A stretch of 64,000 nucleotides of DNA, from NCBI RefSeq assembly GCF_014837155.1, contig NZ_JACYHA010000002.1, positions 186,001 through 250,000 of the forward strand, written 5' to 3'. The DNA is from Litchfieldia stipae (GTDB lineage Bacteria > Bacillota > Bacilli > Bacillales > Bacillaceae_L). This document shows, one piece after another, positions 8,005-16,436 of the stretch (positions within the stretch are counted from its first letter, which is position 1; every line of letters starts with the position of its first letter). The position numbers were made by a program, and so were the translations under genes. The notes below the pieces were generated by a model. The model made no database searches. It worked only from the letters and a program-made list of their open reading frames with translations, and had not been told where the DNA came from.

Positions 8005-9438
8005 TTAATTTCTATTAATAATAACAAGCTTCATTTCAGTCATTTCCTCAATGGCGTACTTAATTCCCTCTCTACCTATACCACTATTCTTCACACCACC
8101 ATATGGCATTTGATCCACTCTAAAGGTGGGGATATCATTAATAAGGACCCCACCAACTTCTAATTTGTCAGCAGCTTCAAAGGCAGTATTTATATCTTGT
8201 GTGAAAATTCCTGCCTGGAGTCCAAATTGAGAATCGTTCACTTCTTTAATAGCAACATCAATACTAGGAACTTTAGTGATTAAGACTACAGGGGCAAACA
8301 CTTCATGACAAGAGATTCTTGATGTCGGAGGAACATTTAACAGGACAGTAGGATTCAATATTTCATCCTGCATATCTCCACCCAAAGCAACGCTTGCTCC
8401 TTCCTCAATTGCTTCTTCAAGCCAGGTCTTCACTCGTTGACTATCATTAGATGAAATCAAAGCTGAAATATCAGTTTCCTCATGGAGAGGATCTCCTATT
8501 TTTAATGTTTTTGTTTCTTCTATAAATTCTTTCACAAATTGAGAGTATATCTTTTCATGTACATATATTCGTTGCAATGAAATACAAACCTGACCTTGAA
8601 AAGAGAAGGCACCAGCAACACAACGCGAAATAATTTTATTCAAAGGGGCATTATGATCAATAATCACAGCAGAATTTGATCCAAGCTCTAGTGTCACCTT
8701 TTTTAAGCCAGCTTTTTTTCTTAGCTTAATCCCTACTTCTGGACTTCCTGTAAATGTTATTTTCTTCACGAGTTTACTCGCTGTTAACATTTCACCTATT
8801 ATACGTCCCTCTCCAGTAACAATATTAAGTACACCTTTCGGTAATCCAGCCTCCTCACAAATTCTAGCAAGAAAATAAGCTGACATTGGTGTTTGAGATG
8901 CTGGTTTAAGTACGACTGTATTGCCTGCTGCAATTGCTGGTCCCACTTTATGTGCAACTAAATTCATTGGAAAATTAAAAGGCGTAATCGCAGCTACAAC
9001 ACCAATTGGTTCTCTTTTTGTATAGGCAATTCGATTTTCCCCACCAGGAGCTGCGTCAAGGGGAATAAGTTCACCAGTAATACGTTTGGCTTCTTCTGCT
9101 GCAAATTTATATGTTTGTATTGTCCTGGATACCTCAACTCTAGCTGCTTTTATTGGTTTCCCAGCTTCTTTTGCAATCATTTCTGCAGCTTCATGAAAGC
9201 GTTCTTCAAACAAAGCAACTATTCTCTCAAGAATGGATGCACGCTCGTGAGAAGGCATTTTGCGCATGATATCCACTGCTTGATATGCTGCTTCAATCGC
9301 ATGTTTAACATCAGTAGCCGTAGCAACAGGGACCTCTGCTAAAGGCTGATGTTTATAAGGTGAAAAAAGAGTTTTATACTGTTCTGCAACAATCCATTCG
9401 CCATTGATGTAGAGCTTTTCTTTCAAAATAACTGACAT
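8005..9438 (-). CDS. NAD(P)-dependent aldehyde dehydrogenase
   Basis: A 477-residue class of soluble aldehyde dehydrogenase. The cofactor-binding/oxyanion segment ITPFNFPMN, the general base Glu251 in TLELGSN and the catalytic Cys285 in GQVCISLQRI are present, as is PYGGVKNSGIGREG near the C-terminus. It resembles the succinate-semialdehyde/lactaldehyde and phosphonoacetaldehyde branches, but the substrate cannot be fixed from sequence. It is a single gene; the des operator region follows its stop closely, leaving little room for a terminator. Confidence 0.9.
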   Translation of the reverse strand: MSVILKEKLYINGEWIVAEQYKTLFSPYKHQPLAEVPVATATDVKHAIEAAYQAVDIMRKMPSHERASILERIVALFEERFHEAAEMIAKEAGKPIKAARVEVSRTIQTYKFAAEEAKRITGELIPLDAAPGGENRIAYTKREPIGVVAAITPFNFPMNLVAHKVGPAIAAGNTVVLKPASQTPMSAYFLARICEEAGLPKGVLNIVTGEGRIIGEMLTASKLVKKITFTGSPEVGIKLRKKAGLKKVTLELGSNSAVIIDHNAPLNKIISRCVAGAFSFQGQVCISLQRIYVHEKIYSQFVKEFIEETKTLKIGDPLHEETDISALISSNDSQRVKTWLEEAIEEGASVALGGDMQDEILNPTVLLNVPPTSRISCHEVFAPVVLITKVPSIDVAIKEVNDSQFGLQAGIFTQDINTAFEAADKLEVGGVLINDIPTFRVDQMPYGGVKNSGIGREGIKYAIEEMTEMKLVIINRN

Positions 9439-9557
9439 AATTCACACTCCATTTCAACTTTTATTCTAGTGTATTTGTTTTAAATCAACTATAGTCGCTT
9501 TTTACTCGAATAAAATAGGTTTCGATAAGTGAAACTATTCGAAGGAGGTGTCTGATT

Positions 9558-9695
9558 ATGTCTAGACCAAAAAAAGATCCATCTACCATCGGCTTGAATT
9601 CTTCTCAAGTTGAAGGACAAGGAACGACGAATAAGGAATTTGATGGAACAAGTAAAGATTCAGCAAGAAAGAAAACTAAAAAACAAGACGTATAA
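9558..9695 (+). CDS. small hydrophilic protein, spore (SASP-like) candidate
   Basis: A 45-residue Lys/Ser/Thr-rich protein starting MSRPKKDPSTIGLNSSQVEG and ending KKTKKQDV. It resembles minor small acid-soluble spore proteins in size and composition, although I cannot name a family. The start has GGAGGTG at ideal spacing. A possible sigma-G promoter (GAATA at 9508, 18 bases, GAAACTA at 9531) lies just upstream and would fit forespore expression, but the -10 matches only partly. The ger operon converges from the other side. Confidence 0.65.
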   Translation: MSRPKKDPSTIGLNSSQVEGQGTTNKEFDGTSKDSARKKTKKQDV

Positions 9696-9697
9696 TG

Positions 9698-9733
9698 TAT
9701 TAAGACCTCCCAAAAGTACTGGGAGGTCTTAAT
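9698..9733. terminator. bidirectional terminator between the small spore-like gene and gerB
   Basis: ATTAAGACCTCCC (about 9699-9711) pairs with GGGAGGTCTTAAT (9721-9733); T-rich tails occur on both sides. Confidence 0.85.
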
Positions 9734-9740
9734 ATTTGAT

Positions 9741-10832
9741 TTAGTCTGTAACTTTTTGTTTTTGATGCTTATTTTTTATTCTCATTAATATAAAGATTCC
9801 TACTATACATATCTCTAGGAATAAACCAATTGTTGCCCAAGTATAGAATGAGAATTCTAGTAATTGGATGTTATTTTTAAATAGTAAGATTGCCAATGTC
9901 CCAAGAAATAAGCCCATAGGTAAGACTAAATGAGAAGATTCAGATCCCTTAATATAGCTTAAAGACTTATTAATACAATATAATGTTAAAGCTATTTTAC
10001 AAAACAAAGTGGGTGCCCAAACTGTTACAATGATTAAATCAAGTCGATCCAAAAAATCAGTAATATTTATTTGTTGGATTAATTGATAATTCGGGAATGT
10101 TGAAACTTTAGTGATATCTGCACCTAAAACAGCTAACTCTAGAATGAGTAAAATAAATAGTAGGATCATTGCAAATAATGCTCCTAATATGCTTATTTTT
10201 TTAATATGTTTAATTGGTTTTATATAAGGTATCAGTAAGAATACAATGACAACTTCCCCTAACCACGCAATAAGAAGGTACGATGATTGAAAGAGTGATG
10301 GGAATGCACTTGAACCTAATATAGGCTGTAAATTATTAAATTCAATTTCATTGGAAAGCATGAATGGTAGTAAGATAATGACAGTTGCCAATACAATAAA
10401 TTGGATAACTGTTATACGAGTTATCACCTCTAATCCATTATGAACAATATAGATTACGGTCAAAACTGATAAGACCGTTAGAATTTCAATGGGTGTCGAA
10501 GGCAATAAGCTTGAAACAACAAAATCAGCTAATGCACGAACATCTCTTATAAATGCTAGTGATAAAAATAGAAGCATAAAAATACCAAAAATTTTCTCCA
10601 TATATGGAGAAGAGTTGCCTATTTCTGTGCTTATTTTGTTTTTCAATTTTCGACTTCTACCTATTCCTAAAAATATAATGAGTATAATGATTGGGTAACT
10701 AATGAATGGGACCATCCAAGCATTTTGTTCTGCTATTTGTACCAAGACTTGAGGTAAACTAATTAAAGTGCCAGTAAAGAGAAAATTGGCTATTAATATA
10801 GAATATTGAAATGGTGATATTTGTGGTTTCAT
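9741..10832 (-). CDS. GerA-type receptor B subunit (germination permease)
   Basis: A 363-residue protein with about ten membrane segments, a member of the GerAB/APC-like spore germination permease family (ISPFQYSILIANFLFTGTLI at the start). In inner spore membranes the B subunit carries the germinant-binding pocket. Its ATG overlaps the stop of the small D-type gene (ATGA), so expression is translationally coupled. It is the last gene of the A-C-D-B operon. The germinant cannot be predicted from sequence alone. Confidence 0.93.
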   Translation of the reverse strand: MKPQISPFQYSILIANFLFTGTLISLPQVLVQIAEQNAWMVPFISYPIIILIIFLGIGRSRKLKNKISTEIGNSSPYMEKIFGIFMLLFLSLAFIRDVRALADFVVSSLLPSTPIEILTVLSVLTVIYIVHNGLEVITRITVIQFIVLATVIILLPFMLSNEIEFNNLQPILGSSAFPSLFQSSYLLIAWLGEVVIVFLLIPYIKPIKHIKKISILGALFAMILLFILLILELAVLGADITKVSTFPNYQLIQQINITDFLDRLDLIIVTVWAPTLFCKIALTLYCINKSLSYIKGSESSHLVLPMGLFLGTLAILLFKNNIQLLEFSFYTWATIGLFLEICIVGIFILMRIKNKHQKQKVTD

Positions 10833-11050
10833 CTTGTAACCACCATCCTCGTAAAACGACCTATCGTATTGTTCAAAAAAATGATAAATTCTTCAAATCC
10901 AATGAAAAATGGGATTAAACAAGTTAAAATAAGGGTTATTCCACTTAGTATAAATCCTATATATACATCAACTTTATTCATTTCTTTCTTCTTTATTTGT
11001 AGTCCTATATAAAGGATTAGGAATATCCATGTTAATGTCGTACCGCCCAT
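10829..11050 (-). CDS. small two-TM D-type subunit of the germinant receptor operon
   Basis: A 73-residue protein with two hydrophobic segments (TTLTWIFLILYIGL and VYIGFILSGITLILTCLIPF), a charged loop KKKEMNKVD between them and a basic end. Proteins of this size and topology, called D genes, are known inside or beside several Bacillus ger operons and modulate germination. The ATG at 11050 has GAGGA eight bases upstream; that site overlaps the gerC stop. It is overlapped by the B gene at its 3' end, so it is a full operon member and not a shadow. Confidence 0.85.
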   Translation of the reverse strand: MGGTTLTWIFLILYIGLQIKKKEMNKVDVYIGFILSGITLILTCLIPFFIGFEEFIIFLNNTIGRFTRMVVTR

Positions 11051-11054
11051 TTTA

Positions 11055-12215
11055 TCAGTCCTCTGCGTCAATCCCTGTATTTGTTATTGTCCGAATATCA
11101 GTATCGGCTTTGATTGTCACTTCTAAATCTTTAAGTAGTTGGTCCCAGTTCTTTTCCCATTGATCCTGCCATTGCTTGTTTTCATATCTAAATAAATACC
11201 AACCGAAACCAAATACATCAATAGATTCAGATTTTGAATGTTCGATGATTGATTCTATTTGATCTTCTATCGTTTTGTCTAATTTCTCCTTCAACTCTCC
11301 ATAAATTTCTGAATTTTTAATTGTAAAAGATTGTTCGTTTTGTTTCAATACGGAATAGGCCTTAACATTTATCGTAAATGACGGTTTTCCATTACTAATA
11401 TTGTGTGTAACCGTTAAGTTTTCTCTGTTTATTTCAACATTCACTTCTTCAGTATCCCCAATAGGATATGTAATTGATTTTCCTGTCATTTTTTGTTTTA
11501 ACCACATGATTCCTAAGGATTCTTCAGGATTTGTTGAGAAGACTAGTTTATCGTTTTTTAATACTGCGAAACGATCAATTTTAATTTCATCAGACTGTTC
11601 TTCTTTTTTATCATTATTTGTCTTAACGGTGTCTACTATTGGAATCACTGGGTCTTTACCTGGCCTGCTAATATCAAGTAAAACGTCTCTAACATTTATT
11701 CCAAGTGAGTTCTTTGTCATCTCCCGAATAGCTTCAGCTGGAAGTTGCTCTAAATGTGGGGAGGCATTAAGGATATCTATTGCTTTCCCTTCAGTAATCA
11801 CTACAAAAGTAGAAAGCCTTGATTGAGGTTGAACTAGTATGACATCTAATGATTTTTTAAACCCTGAGGATGCTAATTCTTTACCGAAAACTACGACCCT
11901 TCGATGCGCAAAATATAGTCTTCTGGACATCTGTTGTTGAAGGTTATCATTACTCTCTTTAACGTTTCTTCCTAAACTTGAATCCACGTAATAAGGTTTC
12001 TCACCACTTGTTCCTCCACCACCACCACTTGAACCAGCACCACCCATAGCTCCTGGTAACGGTATTTGACAGGAGACTCGAAATTTATTTTCGTCTTCTT
12101 TATCGATTCCTGTCGCAGTAACAAAAGCCAAATCATTGATTTCAATACGATCCCAACACCCTGTTAAACATATTAATGTTATAAACATTACAAAACGTTT
12201 CAAGTTAAGATCCAT
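11055..12215 (-). CDS. GerA-type receptor C subunit (Ger(x)C lipoprotein)
   Basis: About 386 residues. The N-terminus has a lipoprotein signal with lipobox LTGC followed by WDRIEINDLAFVTATGID, the conserved start of mature Ger(x)C proteins. The C-terminal half is the three-domain Ger(x)C fold. An unusual Gly/Ser run (GGAGSSGGGGGTSG) occurs about residues 60-72, where relatives have a short loop. The ATG at 12215 has AGAGGA five to six bases upstream; the TTG at 12236 lacks a ribosome site. Confidence 0.92.
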   Translation of the reverse strand: MDLNLKRFVMFITLICLTGCWDRIEINDLAFVTATGIDKEDENKFRVSCQIPLPGAMGGAGSSGGGGGTSGEKPYYVDSSLGRNVKESNDNLQQQMSRRLYFAHRRVVVFGKELASSGFKKSLDVILVQPQSRLSTFVVITEGKAIDILNASPHLEQLPAEAIREMTKNSLGINVRDVLLDISRPGKDPVIPIVDTVKTNNDKKEEQSDEIKIDRFAVLKNDKLVFSTNPEESLGIMWLKQKMTGKSITYPIGDTEEVNVEINRENLTVTHNISNGKPSFTINVKAYSVLKQNEQSFTIKNSEIYGELKEKLDKTIEDQIESIIEHSKSESIDVFGFGWYLFRYENKQWQDQWEKNWDQLLKDLEVTIKADTDIRTITNTGIDAED

Positions 12216-12239
12216 AGATATCCTCTTCTTTAACAAAAT

Positions 12240-13784
12240 TTAATTATCTTGTTTAGGAGATGGTTTCAGATTTGCCTTTTCTCTAACAAGATTTTGGTGA
12301 ACAAAGTTTTTTGGTCTTTTATCCATTGACCACCATGGTGTCCGGATAAAAACATCTTTGAATTCATTAATCGATAATGGACCCAGTGGTGAAAAATATG
12401 GAATACCAAATGATCGTAAACTACATAAATGAGTTAATAGAATAATTGAGCCAATTACAATTCCAAATAAACCAAATGATCCAGCTAAAATCATCATTGG
12501 AAATCGTAATAAGCGAATTGAAATAGCCATATTAAATCTTGGAACTGTAAATGAAGCAATACCAGTTAGTGAGACCACGATTACCATGGGGGCAGATACT
12601 ATACCTGCTTCAACGGCTGCTTGACCAATTACTAATGCACCAAGAATACTTACTGCTTGGCCAACTAATTTAGGAAGACGGATTCCAGCTTCACGCAATG
12701 CTTCAAAAGCAATTTCCATAATCATTGCTTCTACAAAAGCTGGAAAGGGAATGGCCTCTCTACTTGATGCTATGCTATATAAGAGGGTTGTTGGAATCAT
12801 TTCTTGATGATAGGTGGTCACAGCAACATAGAATGCTGGTAATTGTAATGCGATAAATATAAAGACGATTCGTAGCCAGCGTAGAAAGATTGAGATATGA
12901 AATCGATGATAGTAATCTTCACTTGCCTGTAAGAATTGCCAAAAGGTTGCTGGTGCAATTAATACAAATGGAGTCCCATCAATGATGATTGCCACTCTTC
13001 CTTCTAGTAAATTCCCAGCGACAGAATCAGGTCTTTCGGTATTCTGGATTTGTGGAAAGAAACTCCATGGATGATCTTCTATGAGTTCCTCTATATAGCC
13101 ACTTTCAAGTACACCATCAATCTCAATTCGATCTATCCGTGTTAATACTTCTCTTACTAAATCATCTGAAGCAAGACCTTCTATATATAAAATGGCTAAA
13201 GCAGTTCTTGTTTCAGTACCAACTTCTTTAGATACAATTTTTAACCGATTTGACCGAATTTTTCTTCTAACTAGACTCGTATTTACTCTAAGACTTTCTG
13301 TAAATCCTTCTCGCGGTCCTCTTATTGAGGTTTCAGTTTCTGGTTCAGCTACAGCTCTTCTTACCCCGCCTTGAGCATGTAAGATGATTGCTTTCTCAAT
13401 CTCGTCAATAATTAAGACTGTGTTACCTTCCAATACTTTCTTCACTAATTCATTCAGGTAATTTGATTCGGAAACTTGTGCGATGGTAACCATATTTTTT
13501 TCAAAATAATTAGCATTTATTTCTCCGATATCTTCAATCTTGTCTAAAAGTTGAAATAAAACGTTAAATTCTAAACTTTTTGTATCAATCAACCCATCTA
13601 CAAAAATTAAGTATGCTTTTTTTTCCTTTATTGAAAATTCCCTAAAAACAATGTCAGAACAATCTTTGAATAATTTCTTCAATTCGCTTATATTATTGAG
13701 AATATCTGATTTAAGAGGTTGATCAGATGATAAGTGGTTATCAAGTGTTTTTTTGTTTTTGGGTGTCTTTATAAATCTTCTCAT
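12240..13784 (-). CDS. GerA-type receptor A subunit
   Basis: A 514-residue protein of the GerA family. Residues about 1-300 are soluble and contain VDGLIDTKSL and RGPREGFTESLRVNTSLVRRKI, both highly conserved in GerAA/GerBA/GerKA. The second half has about five membrane segments. It heads the operon that continues with C, D and B subunits. Start supported by GGAG six bases upstream. The operon is complete with no frameshift, so it should make a functional receptor. Confidence 0.95.
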   Translation of the reverse strand: MRRFIKTPKNKKTLDNHLSSDQPLKSDILNNISELKKLFKDCSDIVFREFSIKEKKAYLIFVDGLIDTKSLEFNVLFQLLDKIEDIGEINANYFEKNMVTIAQVSESNYLNELVKKVLEGNTVLIIDEIEKAIILHAQGGVRRAVAEPETETSIRGPREGFTESLRVNTSLVRRKIRSNRLKIVSKEVGTETRTALAILYIEGLASDDLVREVLTRIDRIEIDGVLESGYIEELIEDHPWSFFPQIQNTERPDSVAGNLLEGRVAIIIDGTPFVLIAPATFWQFLQASEDYYHRFHISIFLRWLRIVFIFIALQLPAFYVAVTTYHQEMIPTTLLYSIASSREAIPFPAFVEAMIMEIAFEALREAGIRLPKLVGQAVSILGALVIGQAAVEAGIVSAPMVIVVSLTGIASFTVPRFNMAISIRLLRFPMMILAGSFGLFGIVIGSIILLTHLCSLRSFGIPYFSPLGPLSINEFKDVFIRTPWWSMDKRPKNFVHQNLVREKANLKPSPKQDN

Positions 13785-13868
13785 TAGTTACTCCATTTTT
13801 TTAAATTTAACCAATATAGCATAAATTAACCTATTTTTTATATTTATATTCCCAAGGTAACAAAAAAT

Positions 13869-13903
13869 AAAAGAAGCAAATCTAGTCATTAGATTTGCTT
13901 CTC
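13869..13903. terminator. hairpin terminator upstream of gerA
   Basis: AGAAGCAAATCT pairs with AGATTTGCTTCT; T-rich tails are present on both strands. On the minus strand it lies after the DUF1292 gene but on the far side of repeat copy A. Confidence 0.75.
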
Positions 13904-13912
13904 TTTTATTTT

Positions 13913-14120
13913 GGCTGTTTTCTCAAAGTTTGTTGTTGTTTCAGATGAATGATTGAGAATGAGATTTCTAACAGACTGAATACACTCAAGACTCCCGTGG
14001 GATGCGTGAGCAAAGTGAGACGTGAGCAGGAGCGCTAGCGACGAGGAGTTTCACCGGTCACCCCAAAGGACGCGGAGTGTATTCAGGCTGTGGTATTAAA
14101 AGCAACATACGAAAACAGCC
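13913..14120 (+). mobile_element. MITE-like palindromic element, copy A (long form)
   Basis: A 208-bp element with ends GGCTGTTTTC and GAAAACAGCC. Flanks are TTTATTTT on the left and TTTATTTC on the right, a 7-of-8 direct repeat. The interior has an inverted repeat (CTGAATACACTC...GAGTGTATTCAG type) around an extra block of about 50 bases that short copies lack. It contains no ORF. It lies between the DUF1292 gene and its likely terminator, so it is probably transcribed in that gene's mRNA. Confidence 0.85.
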
Positions 14121-14152
14121 TTTATTTCCAATATTTCATTTTCAACTCTTAC

Positions 14153-14422
14153 TTATTCCTCTTCATCCATGACACTTTCAAATGCGTTAGATACTTTTTC
14201 GAATTCGTCATCATCCTCGATATAAGAGAATTCTCCATCATCTTCCACCTTTAAAAAGAAGATATCAACATCTTCTTCAGAATCAACTTCAATATCCTCG
14301 ACAAAACCGATTGCAATATAATCTGAGCCTGAAACTGTCATGGAAGCTAATACTTCGACCTCTTGTTCATTCTCATTTTCATCTGTAATTGTAAATACTT
14401 CTCCTACTTCGATCTTATCCAT
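14153..14422 (-). CDS. DUF1292 family protein (YrzB-like)
   Basis: An 89-residue, very acidic protein (net charge strongly negative, ending DEEE). The order EVFTITDENENEQEVEVLA..V.G..YIAIGF...FFLKVEDDGEFSYIEDDDEFE is the DUF1292 domain, like B. subtilis YrzB. The family function is not known. It is a single gene here, not in the yrzL-yrrK-yrzB group where the B. subtilis gene sits. Confidence 0.88.
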   Translation of the reverse strand: MDKIEVGEVFTITDENENEQEVEVLASMTVSGSDYIAIGFVEDIEVDSEEDVDIFFLKVEDDGEFSYIEDDDEFEKVSNAFESVMDEEE

Positions 14423-14512
14423 GTAACATCATCCTCTCTTTTCTTAAGTAACTAAATCTATCTTTCCATTTAAACAATTATTACATTCGGAATAAGAGAT
14501 AATTATCAAAAA

Positions 14513-14710
14513 TTAATACTTTCTATCAGAATTTGCTATTTGTTTTTTCATTATCTCATGAGATTTTTGAATAATATCTGTTAGAACATCACCTTTATAT
14601 ACTCTGCCAAATTTTGTGTTTTGTTGATAATATTCAACAATTTCGTCAAGTAAATCTGATGTTTCTTTACTAACTCGTACATTTAATTGAATTCTTCCTT
14701 CAGTACTCAT
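14513..14710 (-). CDS. small ribbon-helix-helix-like DNA-binding protein
   Basis: A 65-residue protein. RIQLNVRVSKETSDLLDEIV has the alternating strand (QLNVRV) followed by two helices expected of ribbon-helix-helix regulators. The ATG at 14710 has GAGGTG at correct spacing; upstream in-frame starts have none. Directly upstream lies a near-perfect inverted repeat (14735-14768), a natural candidate for its own operator. No toxin partner is seen, so an antitoxin role is not supported. Confidence 0.65.
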   Translation of the reverse strand: MSTEGRIQLNVRVSKETSDLLDEIVEYYQQNTKFGRVYKGDVLTDIIQKSHEIMKKQIANSDRKY

Positions 14711-14734
14711 TATTTGCACCTCTACTTCATACAT

Positions 14735-14768
14735 TAGCATAGTGATAGCGACTGCTAGCACTATGCTA
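14735..14768 (-). promoter_or_regulatory. perfect inverted repeat before the RHH gene
   Basis: TAGCATAGTG (14735-14744) and CACTATGCTA (14759-14768) are perfectly complementary, and the inner TAGC/GCTA extends the stem. It ends 12 bases upstream of the GAGGTG site and has no U-run after it, so an operator or 5'-UTR hairpin is more likely than a terminator. Confidence 0.6.
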
Positions 14769-14805
14769 TCTTTTAATAATTTATTGTTTTTCTTATTTCA
14801 TCTTT

Positions 14806-14833
14806 AAAAAAACGCTTCTTAGTCAGAAACGTT
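14806..14833 (-). terminator. terminator of the gene at 14843
   Basis: AACGTTTCT/AGAAGCGTT arms (14811-14819, 14825-14833) are followed by TTTTTTT on the minus strand. Confidence 0.8.
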
Positions 14834-14842
14834 GATTGTTAC

Positions 14843-15439
14843 TTATTTTTCTTCAATGACTTCAATCAATTGGAATATTGAAGTGTATACAAGTTGGTAG
14901 GCACTCCCAATTGTCATTTCTTCATGAAACTCGTTAATAGCGTTTAATGAGAAATTAACATCCCATAAACCATCATTTTGGCTAAAACTCAGTTCAAAGC
15001 TTGTAGAGTCATTTTGCATTAATAGAAGTAATTGATCTTTTAATGCTTTTTCAAGTTTTTTTGGAATCTTTAATCCTAGCATGACATCATAGTTTCCGAA
15101 TACATCATCTACTTCAATTGAAACAGCATCGACACCAATAATGTCAAACCAAGGTGATTCAAGATAAATGAATTCATTTTTATGGTCTTTTAAATATGTA
15201 AGTGGCTGATTTAGAAATGAATGATTTTCTTCTGATAGTAGTTCTTCAGTCTCTTTATCAGATCTTTCGATATATGCATCATTGAATCGTGAATTTCCTT
15301 CAATTATATTCATGTTGGTGTTAGCATCTAGAAGGTTGTGCTTATGTATATAATTATATTCCTCATTGTATACTTCAAGTGTTTTTTCACCTGTTTCAAT
15401 CTTATTATTAATATAGTTCTGGATTTGTTTTCTCAGCAT
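14843..15439 (-). CDS. hypothetical protein
   Basis: A 198-residue soluble, acidic protein beginning MLRKQIQNYINNKIE. I do not recognise a family. The N-terminal 70 residues are helical and charged; the rest is mixed alpha/beta (YDVMLGLKIPKKLEKALKDQLLLL, SFELSFSQNDGLWDVNFSLNAI). It has no signal peptide or membrane segment. It is monocistronic, with a terminator right after it. Confidence 0.7.
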   Translation of the reverse strand: MLRKQIQNYINNKIETGEKTLEVYNEEYNYIHKHNLLDANTNMNIIEGNSRFNDAYIERSDKETEELLSEENHSFLNQPLTYLKDHKNEFIYLESPWFDIIGVDAVSIEVDDVFGNYDVMLGLKIPKKLEKALKDQLLLLMQNDSTSFELSFSQNDGLWDVNFSLNAINEFHEEMTIGSAYQLVYTSIFQLIEVIEEK

Positions 15440-15504
15440 TCGTTCCGTGCCTCCATATATCGGTTTTTTTTAATAGTATATCCAAATAAGAAGTTGTCAC
15501 AACT

Positions 15505-16266
15505 TTAATGTGTTAGATCCAGTTCAATACAAACAGGACAATGATCACTTCCAAGAATGTCTGAATGGATTTGTGCTTTCATTAATTGTTTTGTTAGTCT
15601 GTTTGAGATGATGAAATAGTCAATACGCCAGCCAATATTTCTTTCACGAACTTTGTTCATATAAGACCACCAGGTATAAGATCCTTCAATCTCAGGATAT
15701 AAGTATCTGTATGAATCAACAAACCCCGCATTTAACAGCTCTGTCATTTTTCCACGTTCTTCTATTGTAAATCCTGAATTCCCTTTATTTGATTTTGCAT
15801 TTTTTAAATCAATTTCTTGATGAGCAACATTTAGATCACCGCAGAGAATAACCGGTTTCTTCTTATCTAATTCCATTAAGTATGTACGAATACGATCTTC
15901 CCACTCTAATCGGAAGTTTAGTCTTGCAAGATCTCTTTGAGAATTTGGAGTATAGGTATTCACTAGAAAAAACTCGTCGAATTCTAATGTAATAATTCGA
16001 CCTTCAGCTTCCTCTTGTTCCTCACCAACTCCATATTTCACTGAAAGAGGCTGCATCTTTGTGAATATAGCTGTACCCGAATAGCCTTTCTTGATCGCAT
16101 AGTTCCAATATTGATGGTATTGAGGTAAGTCTAAAGAGATTTGGCCTTCTTGTAATTTTGTTTCCTGCAAACAAACAATATCTGCATCTATTTCATTAAA
16201 ATAATCTAAAAATCCTTTTTTTACACAAGCTCTTAATCCATTTACATTCCAAGATACTAATTTCAT
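15505..16266 (-). CDS. exoA: exodeoxyribonuclease III / AP endonuclease ExoA
   Basis: A 253-residue exonuclease-III family enzyme that cleaves 5' to abasic sites in base-excision repair. Motifs are all present: MKLVSWNVNGLRA, CLQETKLQ (metal Glu), YTPNS, CGDLNVAHQEIDLKN (catalytic Asp/Asn) and LGSDHCPV (catalytic Asp-His). It is near identical in layout to B. subtilis ExoA (252 residues). The ATG at 16266 has AAGGGAG seven bases upstream; the in-frame TTG at 16272 is less likely. In B. subtilis ExoA helps repair germinating spores, which would suit this sporeformer. Confidence 0.96.
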   Translation of the reverse strand: MKLVSWNVNGLRACVKKGFLDYFNEIDADIVCLQETKLQEGQISLDLPQYHQYWNYAIKKGYSGTAIFTKMQPLSVKYGVGEEQEEAEGRIITLEFDEFFLVNTYTPNSQRDLARLNFRLEWEDRIRTYLMELDKKKPVILCGDLNVAHQEIDLKNAKSNKGNSGFTIEERGKMTELLNAGFVDSYRYLYPEIEGSYTWWSYMNKVRERNIGWRIDYFIISNRLTKQLMKAQIHSDILGSDHCPVCIELDLTH

Positions 16267-16372
16267 CGACAAACTCCCTTAATCTTTCATTAAATTTATC
16301 TCTAACTATTAATACTATACCATTCCTAGCCATTCAATCTATTTTTTCGCTTTCAAAATGTAAATAAAAATG

Positions 16373-16422
16373 AAGCTATCTCAAGTAAAGTGTGTTAACA
16401 CATATAATGAGATAGCTTTTGT
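16373..16422. terminator. bidirectional terminator between exoA and the chemoreceptor gene
   Basis: AAGCTATCTCA (16373-16383) pairs with TGAGATAGCTT (16408-16418), with T-runs on both sides. It serves the chemoreceptor transcript. Confidence 0.8.
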
Positions 16423-16436
16423 TTAGAGTTGATTAC

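Noticed and set aside
13785-13860. Sigma-G promoter for the ger operon
   Set aside because: AAATA and TATGCTA at 17 bases match only weakly, so I did not list it.
14494-14507. GATAATTATC palindrome resembling a Fur/PerR box
   Set aside because: It lacks the 7-1-7 spacing and no iron or peroxide gene adjoins.
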